Source of the DNA: QNZT01 sp964651755
GTDB taxonomy: Bacteria; Campylobacterota; Campylobacteria; Campylobacterales; QNZT01
Reading direction: 5' to 3'
Assembly (NCBI GenBank): GCA_964651755.1
Contig: CAZYZD010000005.1
Location: forward strand, 1-49,433
Length of the DNA: 49,433 nucleotides
Shown here: piece by piece, positions 1 to 8,923 of the stretch
How the letters are laid out: every line of letters starts with the position of its first letter
Numbering within the stretch: position 1 is the first letter of the stretch
Translations under genes and position numbers: made by a program
Notes under the pieces: model-generated
What the model saw: the letters and a program-made list of their open reading frames with translations, nothing else
The model's database searches: none
What the model was told of the DNA's origin: nothing

Positions 1-123
1 AACAAGTATACAAAAAACAAATACGATAAAAAGTATGGATATGCAAAAGTAGGTTTTGTCTACAATTTTGACACCTCAGCTCTTATGAATATTTCCTCTA
101 GTACAGAATACAGGAGTTACTAA
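1..123 (+). CDS. 3' end of an unidentified protein (partial)
   Basis: An open frame runs in from the left edge and ends at TAA (121-123), giving the last 40 residues of a protein. The tail is rich in Tyr, Asn and Lys and includes GYAKVGFVYNFDTSALMN, finishing in STEYRSY. Alternating polar and aromatic residues would suit the last strands of an outer-membrane beta barrel, but this is only an impression; 40 residues are too few to name a family. Its stop codon overlaps the stop of the convergent PBP gene by two bases, which supports it being a real gene end. There is no room for a terminator between the two. Confidence 0.5.
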   Translation, partial: NKYTKNKYDKKYGYAKVGFVYNFDTSALMNISSSTEYRSY

Positions 124-2078
124 AAAAGTAACTCCCCATCACTTGCGGCGGGTGTATTCTGCGTCTCTTTCGGAGGTTTGGAAATCTTTGTGAAGTAATC
201 TGTTCCTTTTTTGCCACGCACTACTCTTACTCCATCAGGTATATCAAACGACGTTTTTGTTTCAGGATGCAAAGCAAGATACTCTTTAAAGAAATAGGCA
301 AAAGCAGGACCGGCAGCTTTACCACCTGTCTCTTTATACATCGGTTTATTATCATCTTTGCCATACCATACAATGGCTTCAATCTCAGGAGAATAACCGC
401 AAAACCATGCATCTTTATAATCGTTGGTTGTTCCTGTCTTCCCTGCCAGAGCCAGACCTTTTACCCTGGCTCTTCTACCCGTTCCATGTTTTATTACATC
501 TTCTAAAATCGTTGTTGTGAGAAATGCCTGTTCAGGTTTGGTTATCTTTTCAGATTTTGCTTCATAAATTTTCTCTTCACCTTTATAATTGACTACACTT
601 TTAACCAAAATTGGTGTCATTTTGACACCATAGTTGGAGAATATTGTATACATTGAACTCATTTCCAGAGGAGAGATACCAAATGTTCCAAGTGAAATAG
701 AGAGATCGTTGGGAACATTTTTAAATCCCATTTCAGTAATTTTTCGATGTACTAAATTTAGACCAAGAGTATTTACAAGATTAATCGTCGCCAAATTTCT
801 GGAATGCACAAGTGCATCATGAAGTGTAATTAAACCTTCAAAATTTTTCTCATAATTTTTAGGCTGCCACTCTTTCTCTTCATCTTTATCCTGATATTTA
901 AAAGTACGGGATATATCCATCAAAGTACTTTTGAGAGAGTATCCTGAATCAAGGGCAATCTGGTAAATAAAAGGTTTAAAAGAAGAACCAGGTTGTCGTT
1001 TACTCTGTGTTGCCCTGTTATAAGCACTCTTTTTATAATCAACACCACCTATAAGCACCAAAACTTCTCCACTATGACTGTCTAATACAACCATCGCACC
1101 ATTTAGATCACTGTAATCAATACCCTCTTTATCTGCACCTCTTTCCAGGATTTTTTGGTGTCCAAATGCCAGAGCTTCTTTCCCCAATGCCTGAAGTGAT
1201 GAGTCAATTGTGGTATAGATTTTATAACCACCGGTACGAATATCCGGATACTCTTCCCGAAGATCTTTCAATACCTGATCCACAACATAAGGCAATCTGT
1301 TCTGCGTTAATGAATCGTTATAGACTGTAGGACGCATTGCCTGATACTTTTGCAACTCTTCTTCTGTGATCCATCCCAGAGAGCGCATTCTCATCAAAAC
1401 GGTATTGGCACGACTCATTGAAATATCATAGTGTCTTGTAGGATCATATTTACTCGGTGCCTGTGGCAATCCTACCAACATAGCAATCTCTTTGAGATTT
1501 AAATCATGTAATGGTTTACGAAAATATCCCAATGCTGCTGTTTTGACACCATAGTAACGATGCCCAAAATAGATCTCATTGAGATATCTCTCAAGAATCT
1601 CTTCTTTGGAAAGTTTAGTCTCTAGCTTCAATGCCAATATGGCTTCATTGATTTTACGCTGTAACTTCTTTTCAGAAGTCAAAAGTGTATTTTTTACAAG
1701 TTGCTGTGTAAGCGTACTGGCACCCTCCTTCATTTTTCCGGCTTTGATATCTTTAAGTAATGCCCGTAATATCGCTTCGTAATTTACCCCTTCATGTTCA
1801 AAAAATACAGTATCTTCAATTGCAACAAGCGCTTCTATCAAACGGGGTGGTATCTCTTCAAAAGGCGCATATAACCTATGTTTATCTTTAAAAATATTGG
1901 CTATTAATTCACCGTTTCTGTCATAAATACGTGTAGTCATTTCGGGATGATAATTGATCAATTTATCTGCATCAAGTTTTACTTCTTTTGAAAAGTGCAT
2001 AAAAGCAAAAAGCCCTATGATTACTCCTAAAACTCCCAGAGTTACAATAAACCCCAATAAATATTTTAAAATTTTCAA
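120..2078 (-). CDS. mrcA: Class A penicillin-binding protein (PBP1A-type transglycosylase/transpeptidase)
   Basis: Bifunctional peptidoglycan synthase of 652 residues. It polymerises glycan from lipid II and cross-links stem peptides on the periplasmic face of the inner membrane. One N-terminal membrane anchor (about 5-28) precedes a GT51 transglycosylase domain with the catalytic Glu in VAIEDTVFFEHEG (E88), then GASTLTQQLVKN (119-130) and KEEILERYLNEIYFG. The transpeptidase domain has SSFK (catalytic S365, K368), SRN (426-428) and KTGTT (547-551), so all active-site motifs are intact. It is the last gene of the alaS operon, overlapping the ABC ATPase gene by 4 bp (ATGA type). C. jejuni has its pbpA close to maf and alaS as well, as I recall. 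Its stop overlaps the convergent gene at 1-123. Confidence 0.95.
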   Translation of the reverse strand: MKILKYLLGFIVTLGVLGVIIGLFAFMHFSKEVKLDADKLINYHPEMTTRIYDRNGELIANIFKDKHRLYAPFEEIPPRLIEALVAIEDTVFFEHEGVNYEAILRALLKDIKAGKMKEGASTLTQQLVKNTLLTSEKKLQRKINEAILALKLETKLSKEEILERYLNEIYFGHRYYGVKTAALGYFRKPLHDLNLKEIAMLVGLPQAPSKYDPTRHYDISMSRANTVLMRMRSLGWITEEELQKYQAMRPTVYNDSLTQNRLPYVVDQVLKDLREEYPDIRTGGYKIYTTIDSSLQALGKEALAFGHQKILERGADKEGIDYSDLNGAMVVLDSHSGEVLVLIGGVDYKKSAYNRATQSKRQPGSSFKPFIYQIALDSGYSLKSTLMDISRTFKYQDKDEEKEWQPKNYEKNFEGLITLHDALVHSRNLATINLVNTLGLNLVHRKITEMGFKNVPNDLSISLGTFGISPLEMSSMYTIFSNYGVKMTPILVKSVVNYKGEEKIYEAKSEKITKPEQAFLTTTILEDVIKHGTGRRARVKGLALAGKTGTTNDYKDAWFCGYSPEIEAIVWYGKDDNKPMYKETGGKAAGPAFAYFFKEYLALHPETKTSFDIPDGVRVVRGKKGTDYFTKISKPPKETQNTPAASDGELLF

Positions 2079-2770
2079 CTGCGTTTCCTTCTATATTTAA
2101 AGTTGGAAGATATTAATATTTTGGCATATTCCGTCTTTGGATTTTTCAAAACATCTTCCACCAAGCCTTCTTCAACGATACAACCCTCTTTGAGTATTGC
2201 AATCTCTTTACACAATTTTTTGGTCGCATCAATATCATGCGTTACAAAGAGAATCTTGTATCCAATCTTCTGCTGTAATCTCCTGATAAGTTCCAAAATC
2301 CCCTCTTTTGTATTGCTATCCAAGGCTGTTGTCGGTTCATCAAGCAATAAAAGCTTTGGTTCAGAGGAAAGTGCCATTGCGATAATCACACGCTGCAACT
2401 GTCCTCCACTCAGCTCCGAAGGATAGCGAAAAAGAAGATTTTTATCAAGTTCAACATATTTCATATATTTTGCTGCTTCTTTTTCATCTTTCATAAACTG
2501 ATCATAAATTTTGGTTAAAGGAGAAAGTGCAGTAAAAGGATTCTGGGGAACAATCGAGACTGTTTCACCACGAAGAAGAGGAAAATCACTTTCGATATCC
2601 AGCTCCATTTTCAATTCCCTCGGTAACATTCCCAGAAGCGCTTTAAGTGTCAAACTCTTTCCGCTGCCACTCTGTCCGACTAAAGCAAATGATTCATGAA
2701 TTTCAAATGAAATATCAACCAGTACTTTCTTGCCAGTAGTGATATGAAGTTTTTTAACTTTAAACACCAT
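2075..2770 (-). CDS. ABC transporter ATP-binding protein, oligopeptide/nickel type, orphan
   Basis: A 231-residue nucleotide-binding subunit with all the hallmarks: Walker A GQSGSGKS (32-39), a Q-loop VPQNPFTALSP (74-84) typical of the Dpp/Opp/Nik branch, signature LSGGQ (120-124), Walker B LLLLDEP (140-146) and H-loop FVTHDID. It is shorter than DppD or OppD (about 330 residues) and lacks their C-terminal extension. No permease or solute-binding gene is in the window, so its partner and substrate are unknown. It overlaps bioF by 11 bp upstream and the PBP gene by 4 bp downstream, so it is translated within the wall operon. A peptide or metal uptake role is family inference only. Confidence 0.85.
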   Translation of the reverse strand: MVFKVKKLHITTGKKVLVDISFEIHESFALVGQSGSGKSLTLKALLGMLPRELKMELDIESDFPLLRGETVSIVPQNPFTALSPLTKIYDQFMKDEKEAAKYMKYVELDKNLLFRYPSELSGGQLQRVIIAMALSSEPKLLLLDEPTTALDSNTKEGILELIRRLQQKIGYKILFVTHDIDATKKLCKEIAILKEGCIVEEGLVEDVLKNPKTEYAKILISSNFKYRRKRS

Positions 2771-3851
2771 GTTCCTTTAACTTCTCCAGCAAGTATGCTA
2801 TCTTTTCCAACGGTACACTTGCCCGTAATATTATACGTAACATCGCCCTTTTAACAGTAGGTGGTCGTATTGCTCCAAGAAGATACCCCTCTTCTTTTGC
2901 AAAAGCTTTATACTCTAAAGCTGCTGATGAACTCTTGACAGGTAGCTTTAAAATCGGCGATTGTAGTTTGATATTGAATATCTTTTCTGCCAAATCCATA
3001 CGTTCTTTCAATGCTTTACGAAGTCTTTGCGCTTCATACTGCGTCTGTTCAACTCCTTTCATTGCCAGCGCCGTATCAAAAACGGAAGGTGCTGTTGCAT
3101 AAATAATCGCTTTGGCTCTATTCTGCAAAAATGTAATAATCTCAGCAGAAGCAAGAATATATGCACCATAACTTCCCATCGCTTTGCCAAGCGTACCCAT
3201 TTTAATATGATTCTCTTGTGGTTGAATATGGTAATGCTCAAACACGCCTGTCAGTTTATCACCAATAACACCACTGCTATGTGCTTCATCAACTATCAGT
3301 AATGCCCCAAAACGATCTGCAATTTCAAATATCTCAGGATTTAAGATATCCCCCTCCATAGAATAGATACCTTCTACCGCGACTATTGCTCTTTGATATG
3401 ATTGAGATGAAAGTATCTTTGCCAGATCCAGTGCATCATTGTGTTTAAAATAGAAAACTTCTGTATTTACAATTTTTGTTGCCAAAACACCGCTTGCATG
3501 ATACTGCTCATCCAGAATCAAAATATCTTTTTTACGGGGAAGTGATTCGATCAGGGAGAGATTTGCCAAAAAACCACTTCCTACTATAATAGCATCTTCA
3601 AAACCGTTGATTTTACAAAGATAGTTCTCAAATTTTTGATGAAGAGGATGATATCCATTTACCAGCTGTGAAGCTTTTGGTGCATGAAAACGATATTTTT
3701 CCACCTCCTTGACCGCGGCATCAAAAAGAGTTTTATTTTCCGCAAAACCAAGATAATCATTTGAAGCCAAATCAATCAAGTTTTCATCAAACAGTTCACG
3801 CTCTCTGAAACGATTTGCTTTCTTCAGTGCAAAAATCTCCTGTTCATACAT
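2760..3851 (-). CDS. bioF: 8-amino-7-oxononanoate synthase (KAPA synthase) or close alpha-oxoamine synthase
   Basis: PLP enzyme of the alpha-oxoamine synthase family, 363 residues. BioF condenses pimeloyl-thioester with L-alanine to give KAPA, the first committed step of the biotin ring pathway, in the cytoplasm. Visible motifs are NDYLGFAENK near the N terminus, DEAHSSG (188-194, PLP-contacting Asp/His) and GTLGKAMGSYGAY with the Schiff-base lysine at K223. No other bio gene is nearby. Glycine C-acetyltransferase (Kbl) is the main alternative; the short length and IDLASNDYLGF start favour BioF. It lies 3 bp from maf and overlaps the ABC gene by 11 bp. Confidence 0.85.
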   Translation of the reverse strand: MYEQEIFALKKANRFRERELFDENLIDLASNDYLGFAENKTLFDAAVKEVEKYRFHAPKASQLVNGYHPLHQKFENYLCKINGFEDAIIVGSGFLANLSLIESLPRKKDILILDEQYHASGVLATKIVNTEVFYFKHNDALDLAKILSSQSYQRAIVAVEGIYSMEGDILNPEIFEIADRFGALLIVDEAHSSGVIGDKLTGVFEHYHIQPQENHIKMGTLGKAMGSYGAYILASAEIITFLQNRAKAIIYATAPSVFDTALAMKGVEQTQYEAQRLRKALKERMDLAEKIFNIKLQSPILKLPVKSSSAALEYKAFAKEEGYLLGAIRPPTVKRAMLRIILRASVPLEKIAYLLEKLKEHGV

Positions 3852-3854
3852 GGA

Positions 3855-4400
3855 TCAATCCAAAAAAGGCAGCAGTTTCTCCACGCAAAGCCCCATTGCT
3901 GTACTTTCATGACCATAAACTTTGTCAATAAAAGGTCGGCAAAATCCCTCTACCATACAGGCACCTGCTTTCCCTCGCCATTCACCGCTATTGAGATATC
4001 TTTCCAACTCCCCTTCATCAAAAGGTTTAAAATAATAGTCTGTTGCAGAGATATCAAGTAACATCTTTTTTGCCGAAACATACTTCATGCAGGTAATAAT
4101 AGAAACTTTATTGCCACTCTGGACTTTTAAAATTCTTCTTGCATCTTCTTTATCTTTCGCTTTACGCAAAATCTCGCCATTGGCTGTGACGACAGTATCT
4201 GCCACCAGAATCGGCAAGCCTGTCCCAAACTCTTTTTCGCAAGCTTCATATTTTCCCAGAACCGCCTGATAGACAAAATTCTTGGGAGAGTCCGTATGAA
4301 TCTGCTCTTCATCGAAATCACACCCTTTCTGTAAAAAAGGAACACCAAATTTTTCCAATAGTGCTGCTCTCGTTTCTGAATTGGATGCTAAAAGTATCAT
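3855..4400 (-). CDS. maf: Maf family nucleotide pyrophosphatase
   Basis: 181 residues, the usual Maf length. The family hydrolyses nucleoside triphosphates (dTTP/UTP or modified pyrimidines, depending on subgroup) to monophosphates, a house-cleaning role; overexpression inhibits septation in Bacillus. Seen here: the N-terminal substrate loop LASNSETRAALLEKFGVPF, with the usual SxxR spacing, and the central VADTVV carrying the catalytic Asp. It overlaps speD by 4 bp and lies 3 bp before bioF. The position between alaS and the class A PBP gene matches the order I recall in Campylobacter. The exact base specificity cannot be told by eye. Confidence 0.9.
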   Translation of the reverse strand: MILLASNSETRAALLEKFGVPFLQKGCDFDEEQIHTDSPKNFVYQAVLGKYEACEKEFGTGLPILVADTVVTANGEILRKAKDKEDARRILKVQSGNKVSIITCMKYVSAKKMLLDISATDYYFKPFDEGELERYLNSGEWRGKAGACMVEGFCRPFIDKVYGHESTAMGLCVEKLLPFLD

Positions 4401-4774
4401 GATCTTCTCCCATTAAATGTCGGTAAATTTAACTGCCCGCGTTGTACTATTTGGTATGTCGCATTTTTTGTTTTAAAATGATCTTTGAGATATGCAAAAG
4501 CAACCAATGGATCTACATCATCTCCACAGGTAAATATATCTACTGCGGCATATGCATATTCTGGCCATGAATGTATTGCAAGATGACTCTCACTAATCAC
4601 TACCACCCCGCTTACTCCATGAGGTTCAAAAAGATGAAAGGAACTTCCAATTACCGTTGCATTTGCTCTTTTCGCTGCATTTAACAATATCTCTTCAACA
4701 ATCCGAACATCGTTAATTGCATCTGTATCACACTCATAAAATTCCGCTAAAATATGTCTCCCTAAAGCTTCCAT
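4397..4774 (-). CDS. speD: S-adenosylmethionine decarboxylase proenzyme, prokaryotic type
   Basis: 125 residues, the size of the small bacterial/archaeal class of SAM decarboxylase. The enzyme makes decarboxylated SAM, the aminopropyl donor for spermidine. The proenzyme cuts itself at a Glu-Ser bond to form a pyruvoyl cofactor. The segment VVISESHLAIHSWPEYAYAAVD contains the expected site at E62/S63, the catalytic His68 and, further on, FTCGD with Cys83. These match the well-studied Thermotoga enzyme in spacing. No spermidine synthase (speE) is in the window. The start abuts the stop of the membrane-protein gene (1 bp overlap). Confidence 0.95.
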   Translation of the reverse strand: MEALGRHILAEFYECDTDAINDVRIVEEILLNAAKRANATVIGSSFHLFEPHGVSGVVVISESHLAIHSWPEYAYAAVDIFTCGDDVDPLVAFAYLKDHFKTKNATYQIVQRGQLNLPTFNGRRS

Positions 4775-5265
4775 TACACACTCCGGAGCATATAACCAAA
4801 ATAGATTGCAATCAGTCCCAGCAGTATACTAATACCAAAAAGATAATATGCAATTAATTTTAAATTATCTTTTGCATGCTCACTCTCACTTGCAAGACAA
4901 CGCGCACGTGCCTCTTTTATTTTATAATATTCATAAAGATACAAAGCAAACATAAAAAACCAAATCAACTCTTTAGAACTGACAATTACTGCCATCACAG
5001 GATCCTGATGTGCAAAATCTTTACCCTGTGCCATCACAACTCCGGTAGTTCCCAAAACTACAGAAACAGGAATCAGCAATCTGAAAAAACGGTTCAATGT
5101 ACGCAAAGAAGTACGGATAAACATCTTTTCATTGGGAATCTGTCGAGTGGAAGGATAGACTGCCAGTGTAAAATTGATCATGCCCCCTACCCAAATCACT
5201 GCCGAAAAGATATGCAAAGCAAAAATAAATGGAAGATAGTCAATATAGAATTCTCCCAAAATCAA
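4774..5265 (-). CDS. Small four-helix integral membrane protein, CopD-like
   Basis: 163 residues with four hydrophobic helices at about 11-35, 63-80, 90-113 and 135-160, so an inner-membrane protein. The first helix reads FALHIFSAVIWVGGMINF; a His followed by an IWVGG turn resembles the CopD/HemJ-like group of small haem- or copper-associated membrane proteins. The second helix ends in TTGVVMAQG, also seen in that group. This is a resemblance, not a firm assignment, and no function is known. It overlaps alaS by 4 bp and speD by 1 bp, so it is certainly co-translated in this operon. Confidence 0.7.
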   Translation of the reverse strand: MILGEFYIDYLPFIFALHIFSAVIWVGGMINFTLAVYPSTRQIPNEKMFIRTSLRTLNRFFRLLIPVSVVLGTTGVVMAQGKDFAHQDPVMAVIVSSKELIWFFMFALYLYEYYKIKEARARCLASESEHAKDNLKLIAYYLFGISILLGLIAIYFGYMLRSV

Positions 5266-7814
5266 CCCTGCAATTTCTCTAATGCATATGCTTTAGCAGC
5301 ATTAAGTGCTTCATCAAGTTTAGCTGCATCTTTACCGCCGGCTTGAGCAAAATCATCGCGACCTCCGCCACCACCGCCAAGAATCGGTGCTATCTCTTTA
5401 ATCCATGCTCCAGCTTTGATAGGCGCTTCTTTTACACCCGCTGCCAAAAGAACTTTATTTCCCTTCTTTTGAAAAAGCATAACGGCAACAGCAGGTTTCT
5501 GGTTTTTGATTTCATCAATCATCTGTTTGATATCTCCTGCCTCCACAATATCTACAGCTACTTCAACATCGCCTATCTTTTCAAAAGAGAGTTCTTTTTT
5601 GCTGCTTTGCGCCAATGTCTTGAGTTCATTTTTCAATGTCACTATTTCATCTTTAAGGCGTTTAATACCAAGCAATGGATCTTTGTTTTTTACCTCTTCA
5701 GAAATTTTGACAACCGTTGCACGATAATTTTTCGCTAATGCAACAGCGCTTCTGCCTGCTACCGCTTCAATACGTCTGACGCCTGCACTCACTCCACTCT
5801 CTTTGGTAATAAAAAAAGCACCGATTGACGCGCTGTTTGAAACATGTGTTCCTCCGCAAAGTTCCATACTTACATCACCCATCGAAACCACACGCACATT
5901 ATCACCATATTTCTCTCCGAAAAGCGCCATTGCACCTTTGGATTTTGCTTCATCTACTGCCATCACTTCAGTTTGTACAGGAACACCTCTGGCAACTACT
6001 TCATTGACAAAATCTTCAATCTTTGCTACTTCTTCACTGCTAAGTGCTTTGGGATGGGAAAAGTCAAAACGCAGACGATTTGCCTCTACCAAACTTCCAG
6101 CCTGATTAACATGATCACCTAAAATCTTTTTCAAAGCAGAATGCAACAAATGTGTGGCGGAATGATGTTTGGCAATTTCAAAACGACTTTCATCAACTTG
6201 GGCATTCACTTCATCACCAACTTGAATCGGTGCAATAGTTTTGATTTTTGAAAGATTCAATTCAAAAAACTTTTTCGTATCCAACACCTCTGCGACACCT
6301 TCCAAAACACCACTATCTCCGCACTGTCCACCACTTTCCGCATAAAACGGTGTCTTATCCAGGAAGAGCCATCCCTCTTGACCTGCATCCAGTTTTGTTA
6401 CACTTTTGAACTTGTCATCCAGCAAAGCAAGTACTTTCGCTTTGGTTTGGGTCGTTTCATATCCAATAAATTCATTTTCTCCAAACTTCTCAAGCAAGAT
6501 TTTAAAGTCACCTTCTACAGCTGCATCACCACTTCCTTTCCAGGCAGCTTTGGCACGCTCTCTCTGTGCTTTCATGAGCTTTTCAAAACCTGTAACATCT
6601 ACAGATATCCCTTTTTCACGAAGCATATCCTGCGTCAGATCAAGAGGAAAACCATAGGTATCATACAATTTAAACGCCACTTCTCCACTAAAAATATCGT
6701 TGGTATGTGCAAGCTCTTTTTCAAACAACTCCAAACCGGAAGCAATAGTTTTAAAAAATCGCTCCTCTTCCATACGAATCTGTTCTTTTACTGTCTCAGC
6801 TTTCTCCACAATGTAGGGATATTGTTCACCCATAATTGTCCCCAATGTATCTACCAGCTTATACATAAAAGGCTCTTTGATACCAAGCAAATACCCATGA
6901 CGGACAGCACGTCTTAAAATACGTCTTAGTACATATCCCCTGCCCTCTTTATCAAAATTCACACCCTGTGCAAGCAAAAAAGTCACAGCCCTGATATGAT
7001 CGGCAATCACGCGATAACTTGCCCCTTCATCGTACACATACGGTTTACCGCATAATTTTTCCACATCTTCGATCAACGGCATAAAAAGAGAAGTATCATA
7101 GTTGCTGATTTTTCCCTCTTTGATTGCAGTTACACGTTCTAGTCCCATCCCTGTATCGATAGAAGGTTTTGGCAATGGATGCAAAACTCCTTCACTGTCT
7201 CTTTCATATTGCATGAAAACAAGATTCCATATCTCCAGAAAACGGTCGCCGTCTCCACCCATTTTATCTTCAGGTGAGTTGAAATATTCTTCTCCCTGAT
7301 CGTAAAAAATCTCTGAACATGGTCCGCATGGTCCTGTATCACCCATTTGCCAGAAGTTATCTTTATCCCCAAATCGCATAATTCTGTCAGCAGAAATATG
7401 TTTTTTCCATAATTCTTCCGCTTCATCATCACTTTCATGAACAGTAACCCATAACTTCTCTTGTGGGAGTTTTAAAACTTCTGTAACAAATTCCCATGCA
7501 TAAGCAATTGCATCTTCTTTAAAATAGTCTCCAAAAGAGAAGTTCCCAAGCATTTCAAAAAAGGTATGGTGTCGGTTGGTATAACCTACATTTTCAAGGT
7601 CGTTATGTTTTCCCCCTGCACGGATACAGGTTTGTGAACTGGCAGCACGGGGAGGATTTGGTGCGGGAACCTCCCCTGTAAATATACTTTTAAACGGTAC
7701 CATGCCCGCATTTGTAAACAATAGTGTCGGATCTTCCGGTACCAATGGAGCACTCGGATAAATTTTGTGCCCTTTACTCTCAAAATAATCTAAAAATTCT
7801 TTTCTAATATCCAT
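5262..7814 (-). CDS. alaS: Alanine--tRNA ligase
   Basis: 850 residues, close to the usual 870. It charges tRNA-Ala and proofreads Ser/Gly mischarging. The class II catalytic core begins with LLFTNAGMVPFKSIFTGE (31-48) and includes RHHTFFEMLGNFSFGDYFK. The editing domain carries HSATH (551-555) and CGGTH (653-657), which hold the zinc ligands. The C-Ala domain ends with an ILGGGGGGRDDFAQAGG glycine-rich stretch. It is the first gene of the seven-gene minus-strand operon. The start ATG at 7814 has AAAGGA a little upstream, and a TAAAAT box sits at 7843-7848. Confidence 0.98.
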   Translation of the reverse strand: MDIRKEFLDYFESKGHKIYPSAPLVPEDPTLLFTNAGMVPFKSIFTGEVPAPNPPRAASSQTCIRAGGKHNDLENVGYTNRHHTFFEMLGNFSFGDYFKEDAIAYAWEFVTEVLKLPQEKLWVTVHESDDEAEELWKKHISADRIMRFGDKDNFWQMGDTGPCGPCSEIFYDQGEEYFNSPEDKMGGDGDRFLEIWNLVFMQYERDSEGVLHPLPKPSIDTGMGLERVTAIKEGKISNYDTSLFMPLIEDVEKLCGKPYVYDEGASYRVIADHIRAVTFLLAQGVNFDKEGRGYVLRRILRRAVRHGYLLGIKEPFMYKLVDTLGTIMGEQYPYIVEKAETVKEQIRMEEERFFKTIASGLELFEKELAHTNDIFSGEVAFKLYDTYGFPLDLTQDMLREKGISVDVTGFEKLMKAQRERAKAAWKGSGDAAVEGDFKILLEKFGENEFIGYETTQTKAKVLALLDDKFKSVTKLDAGQEGWLFLDKTPFYAESGGQCGDSGVLEGVAEVLDTKKFFELNLSKIKTIAPIQVGDEVNAQVDESRFEIAKHHSATHLLHSALKKILGDHVNQAGSLVEANRLRFDFSHPKALSSEEVAKIEDFVNEVVARGVPVQTEVMAVDEAKSKGAMALFGEKYGDNVRVVSMGDVSMELCGGTHVSNSASIGAFFITKESGVSAGVRRIEAVAGRSAVALAKNYRATVVKISEEVKNKDPLLGIKRLKDEIVTLKNELKTLAQSSKKELSFEKIGDVEVAVDIVEAGDIKQMIDEIKNQKPAVAVMLFQKKGNKVLLAAGVKEAPIKAGAWIKEIAPILGGGGGGRDDFAQAGGKDAAKLDEALNAAKAYALEKLQG

Positions 7815-7842
7815 CTCAACATATCCTTTATAAACTGGAGAT

Positions 7843-7850
7843 ATTTTATC
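7843..7850 (-). promoter_or_regulatory. Probable -10 box of the alaS operon
   Basis: On the minus strand the 95-bp alaS/murG gap contains GATAAAAT (TAAAAT at 7848-7843), preceded by an AT-rich run and followed about 30 bp later by the alaS start. Campylobacterota sigma-70 promoters typically have a good -10 and weak -35, as here. No clear terminator for murG is seen in the same gap, so read-through from ftsW-murG is also possible. Confidence 0.4.
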
Positions 7851-7909
7851 TTAATATATTTAAAACCACCTATAAGAAAAAAGCGACTCTGTCGAACTTT
7901 AGGCGTTTT

Positions 7910-8923
7910 TCAGTATCCCATATAATCCACTATTTTCGCTGCACCGTCAGGTGATATAATACCTTGCAAATTTTGACTCATTTGTATAATATCTGCATCC
8001 AATACCTGCTTTAAAACTGTTTTATCAAGCACTTCCTGGCGTACTACAAAAGAGAGATTTTTATCCGCCAGAAATTTTGCATTATAGTACTGATGATCTC
8101 CCGCAGCATAAGGATAGGGGATATAGAGTGCAGGCAACTGTGAGGCTGCAAGTTCCCAAAGTGTACTTGCTCCGGCTCTGCATATGGCGAAATCAGCTTC
8201 TGCAATCTTTTTGTGAAGCTCTTTGTGAAAAATAAACAAATCAGCGTCAATTCCTTCATTTTCATAAAAAGATTTCAATGATGCATAATCTCTTGCACCA
8301 CTTTGGTGAATAATTTTAATACCTTTTTCATGAAGTTCTCCGGCAACTTCTCTGGCAAAATTGTTAATGGCTGACGCTCCCTGACTACCTCCAAGAAAGA
8401 TAATAGATTGCAATTGTGTACGTAATCTGGCATTTTGAAAAAAACGTTCGCTTACAGGATACTCTTTAACTGGAGAATCTTCCAAAAACGGTGAAAAAAT
8501 AGCTTCTGCTTTTTTGGCAAAGAGTGCATTTAAGCGTCCCATAACTGCATTTTGTTCATGAATATAAAACTTCTTATTTTGCATCATTGCTGCGATCATC
8601 GCCGGTGCTGCAGCATAACCACCTACTGAAAAGAGTACATCTACATTTTCTTTCTGAAATATTTTACTGCTTTTCCATCCTGCCTTAAAAATCTTTGCTA
8701 CACTCTTTAACTTGCCAACTGCACCTTTGTCTACTACACTCTGAATTTCAAAAAAGTGTTTTTGGGCAAAACCCTCATCTTCACCAAACCACTCTCTATC
8801 CTGCCCGGTAGCAGAGCCAAGAAAAATTGGTTTGATACCACGACGATTCAACTCCTCTTTTACAGCTCTGGCAATACTCAAATGACCTCCGGTACCTCCT
8901 CCGGCTATGACTATCTGTTTCAA
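7910..8923 (-). CDS. murG: UDP-GlcNAc:lipid I GlcNAc transferase MurG
   Basis: 337 residues. MurG adds GlcNAc from UDP-GlcNAc to lipid I, making lipid II on the inner face of the membrane. The GT28 fold is shown by the N-terminal GGGTGGH loop (8-14), HEQN (122-125), GGSQGA (178-183) opening the second domain, and RAGASTLWELAA (249-260), the donor-binding motif. It overlaps the upstream ftsW by 4 bp, giving a two-gene division/wall unit. The start overlapping ftsW puts the glycine loop at the expected residue 8. Confidence 0.97.
   Translation of the reverse strand: MKQIVIAGGGTGGHLSIARAVKEELNRRGIKPIFLGSATGQDREWFGEDEGFAQKHFFEIQSVVDKGAVGKLKSVAKIFKAGWKSSKIFQKENVDVLFSVGGYAAAPAMIAAMMQNKKFYIHEQNAVMGRLNALFAKKAEAIFSPFLEDSPVKEYPVSERFFQNARLRTQLQSIIFLGGSQGASAINNFAREVAGELHEKGIKIIHQSGARDYASLKSFYENEGIDADLFIFHKELHKKIAEADFAICRAGASTLWELAASQLPALYIPYPYAAGDHQYYNAKFLADKNLSFVVRQEVLDKTVLKQVLDADIIQMSQNLQGIISPDGAAKIVDYMGY

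Noticed and set aside
4876..5346. 156-codon plus-strand frame opposite the CopD-like gene and the end of alaS
   Set aside because: It is the complement of real coding sequence; composition is low-complexity (many Lys, Cys, Tyr, His) with no motif or start signal.
6378..6917. 179-codon plus-strand frame inside alaS
   Set aside because: Antisense to conserved alaS codons; a product of codon bias, with no ribosome binding site.
7870..7909. Terminator for murG from the AAAAAGCG ... GCGTTTTT sequence near 7878-7907
   Set aside because: The arms do not pair cleanly past the A/T run, so the stem is too weak to call.
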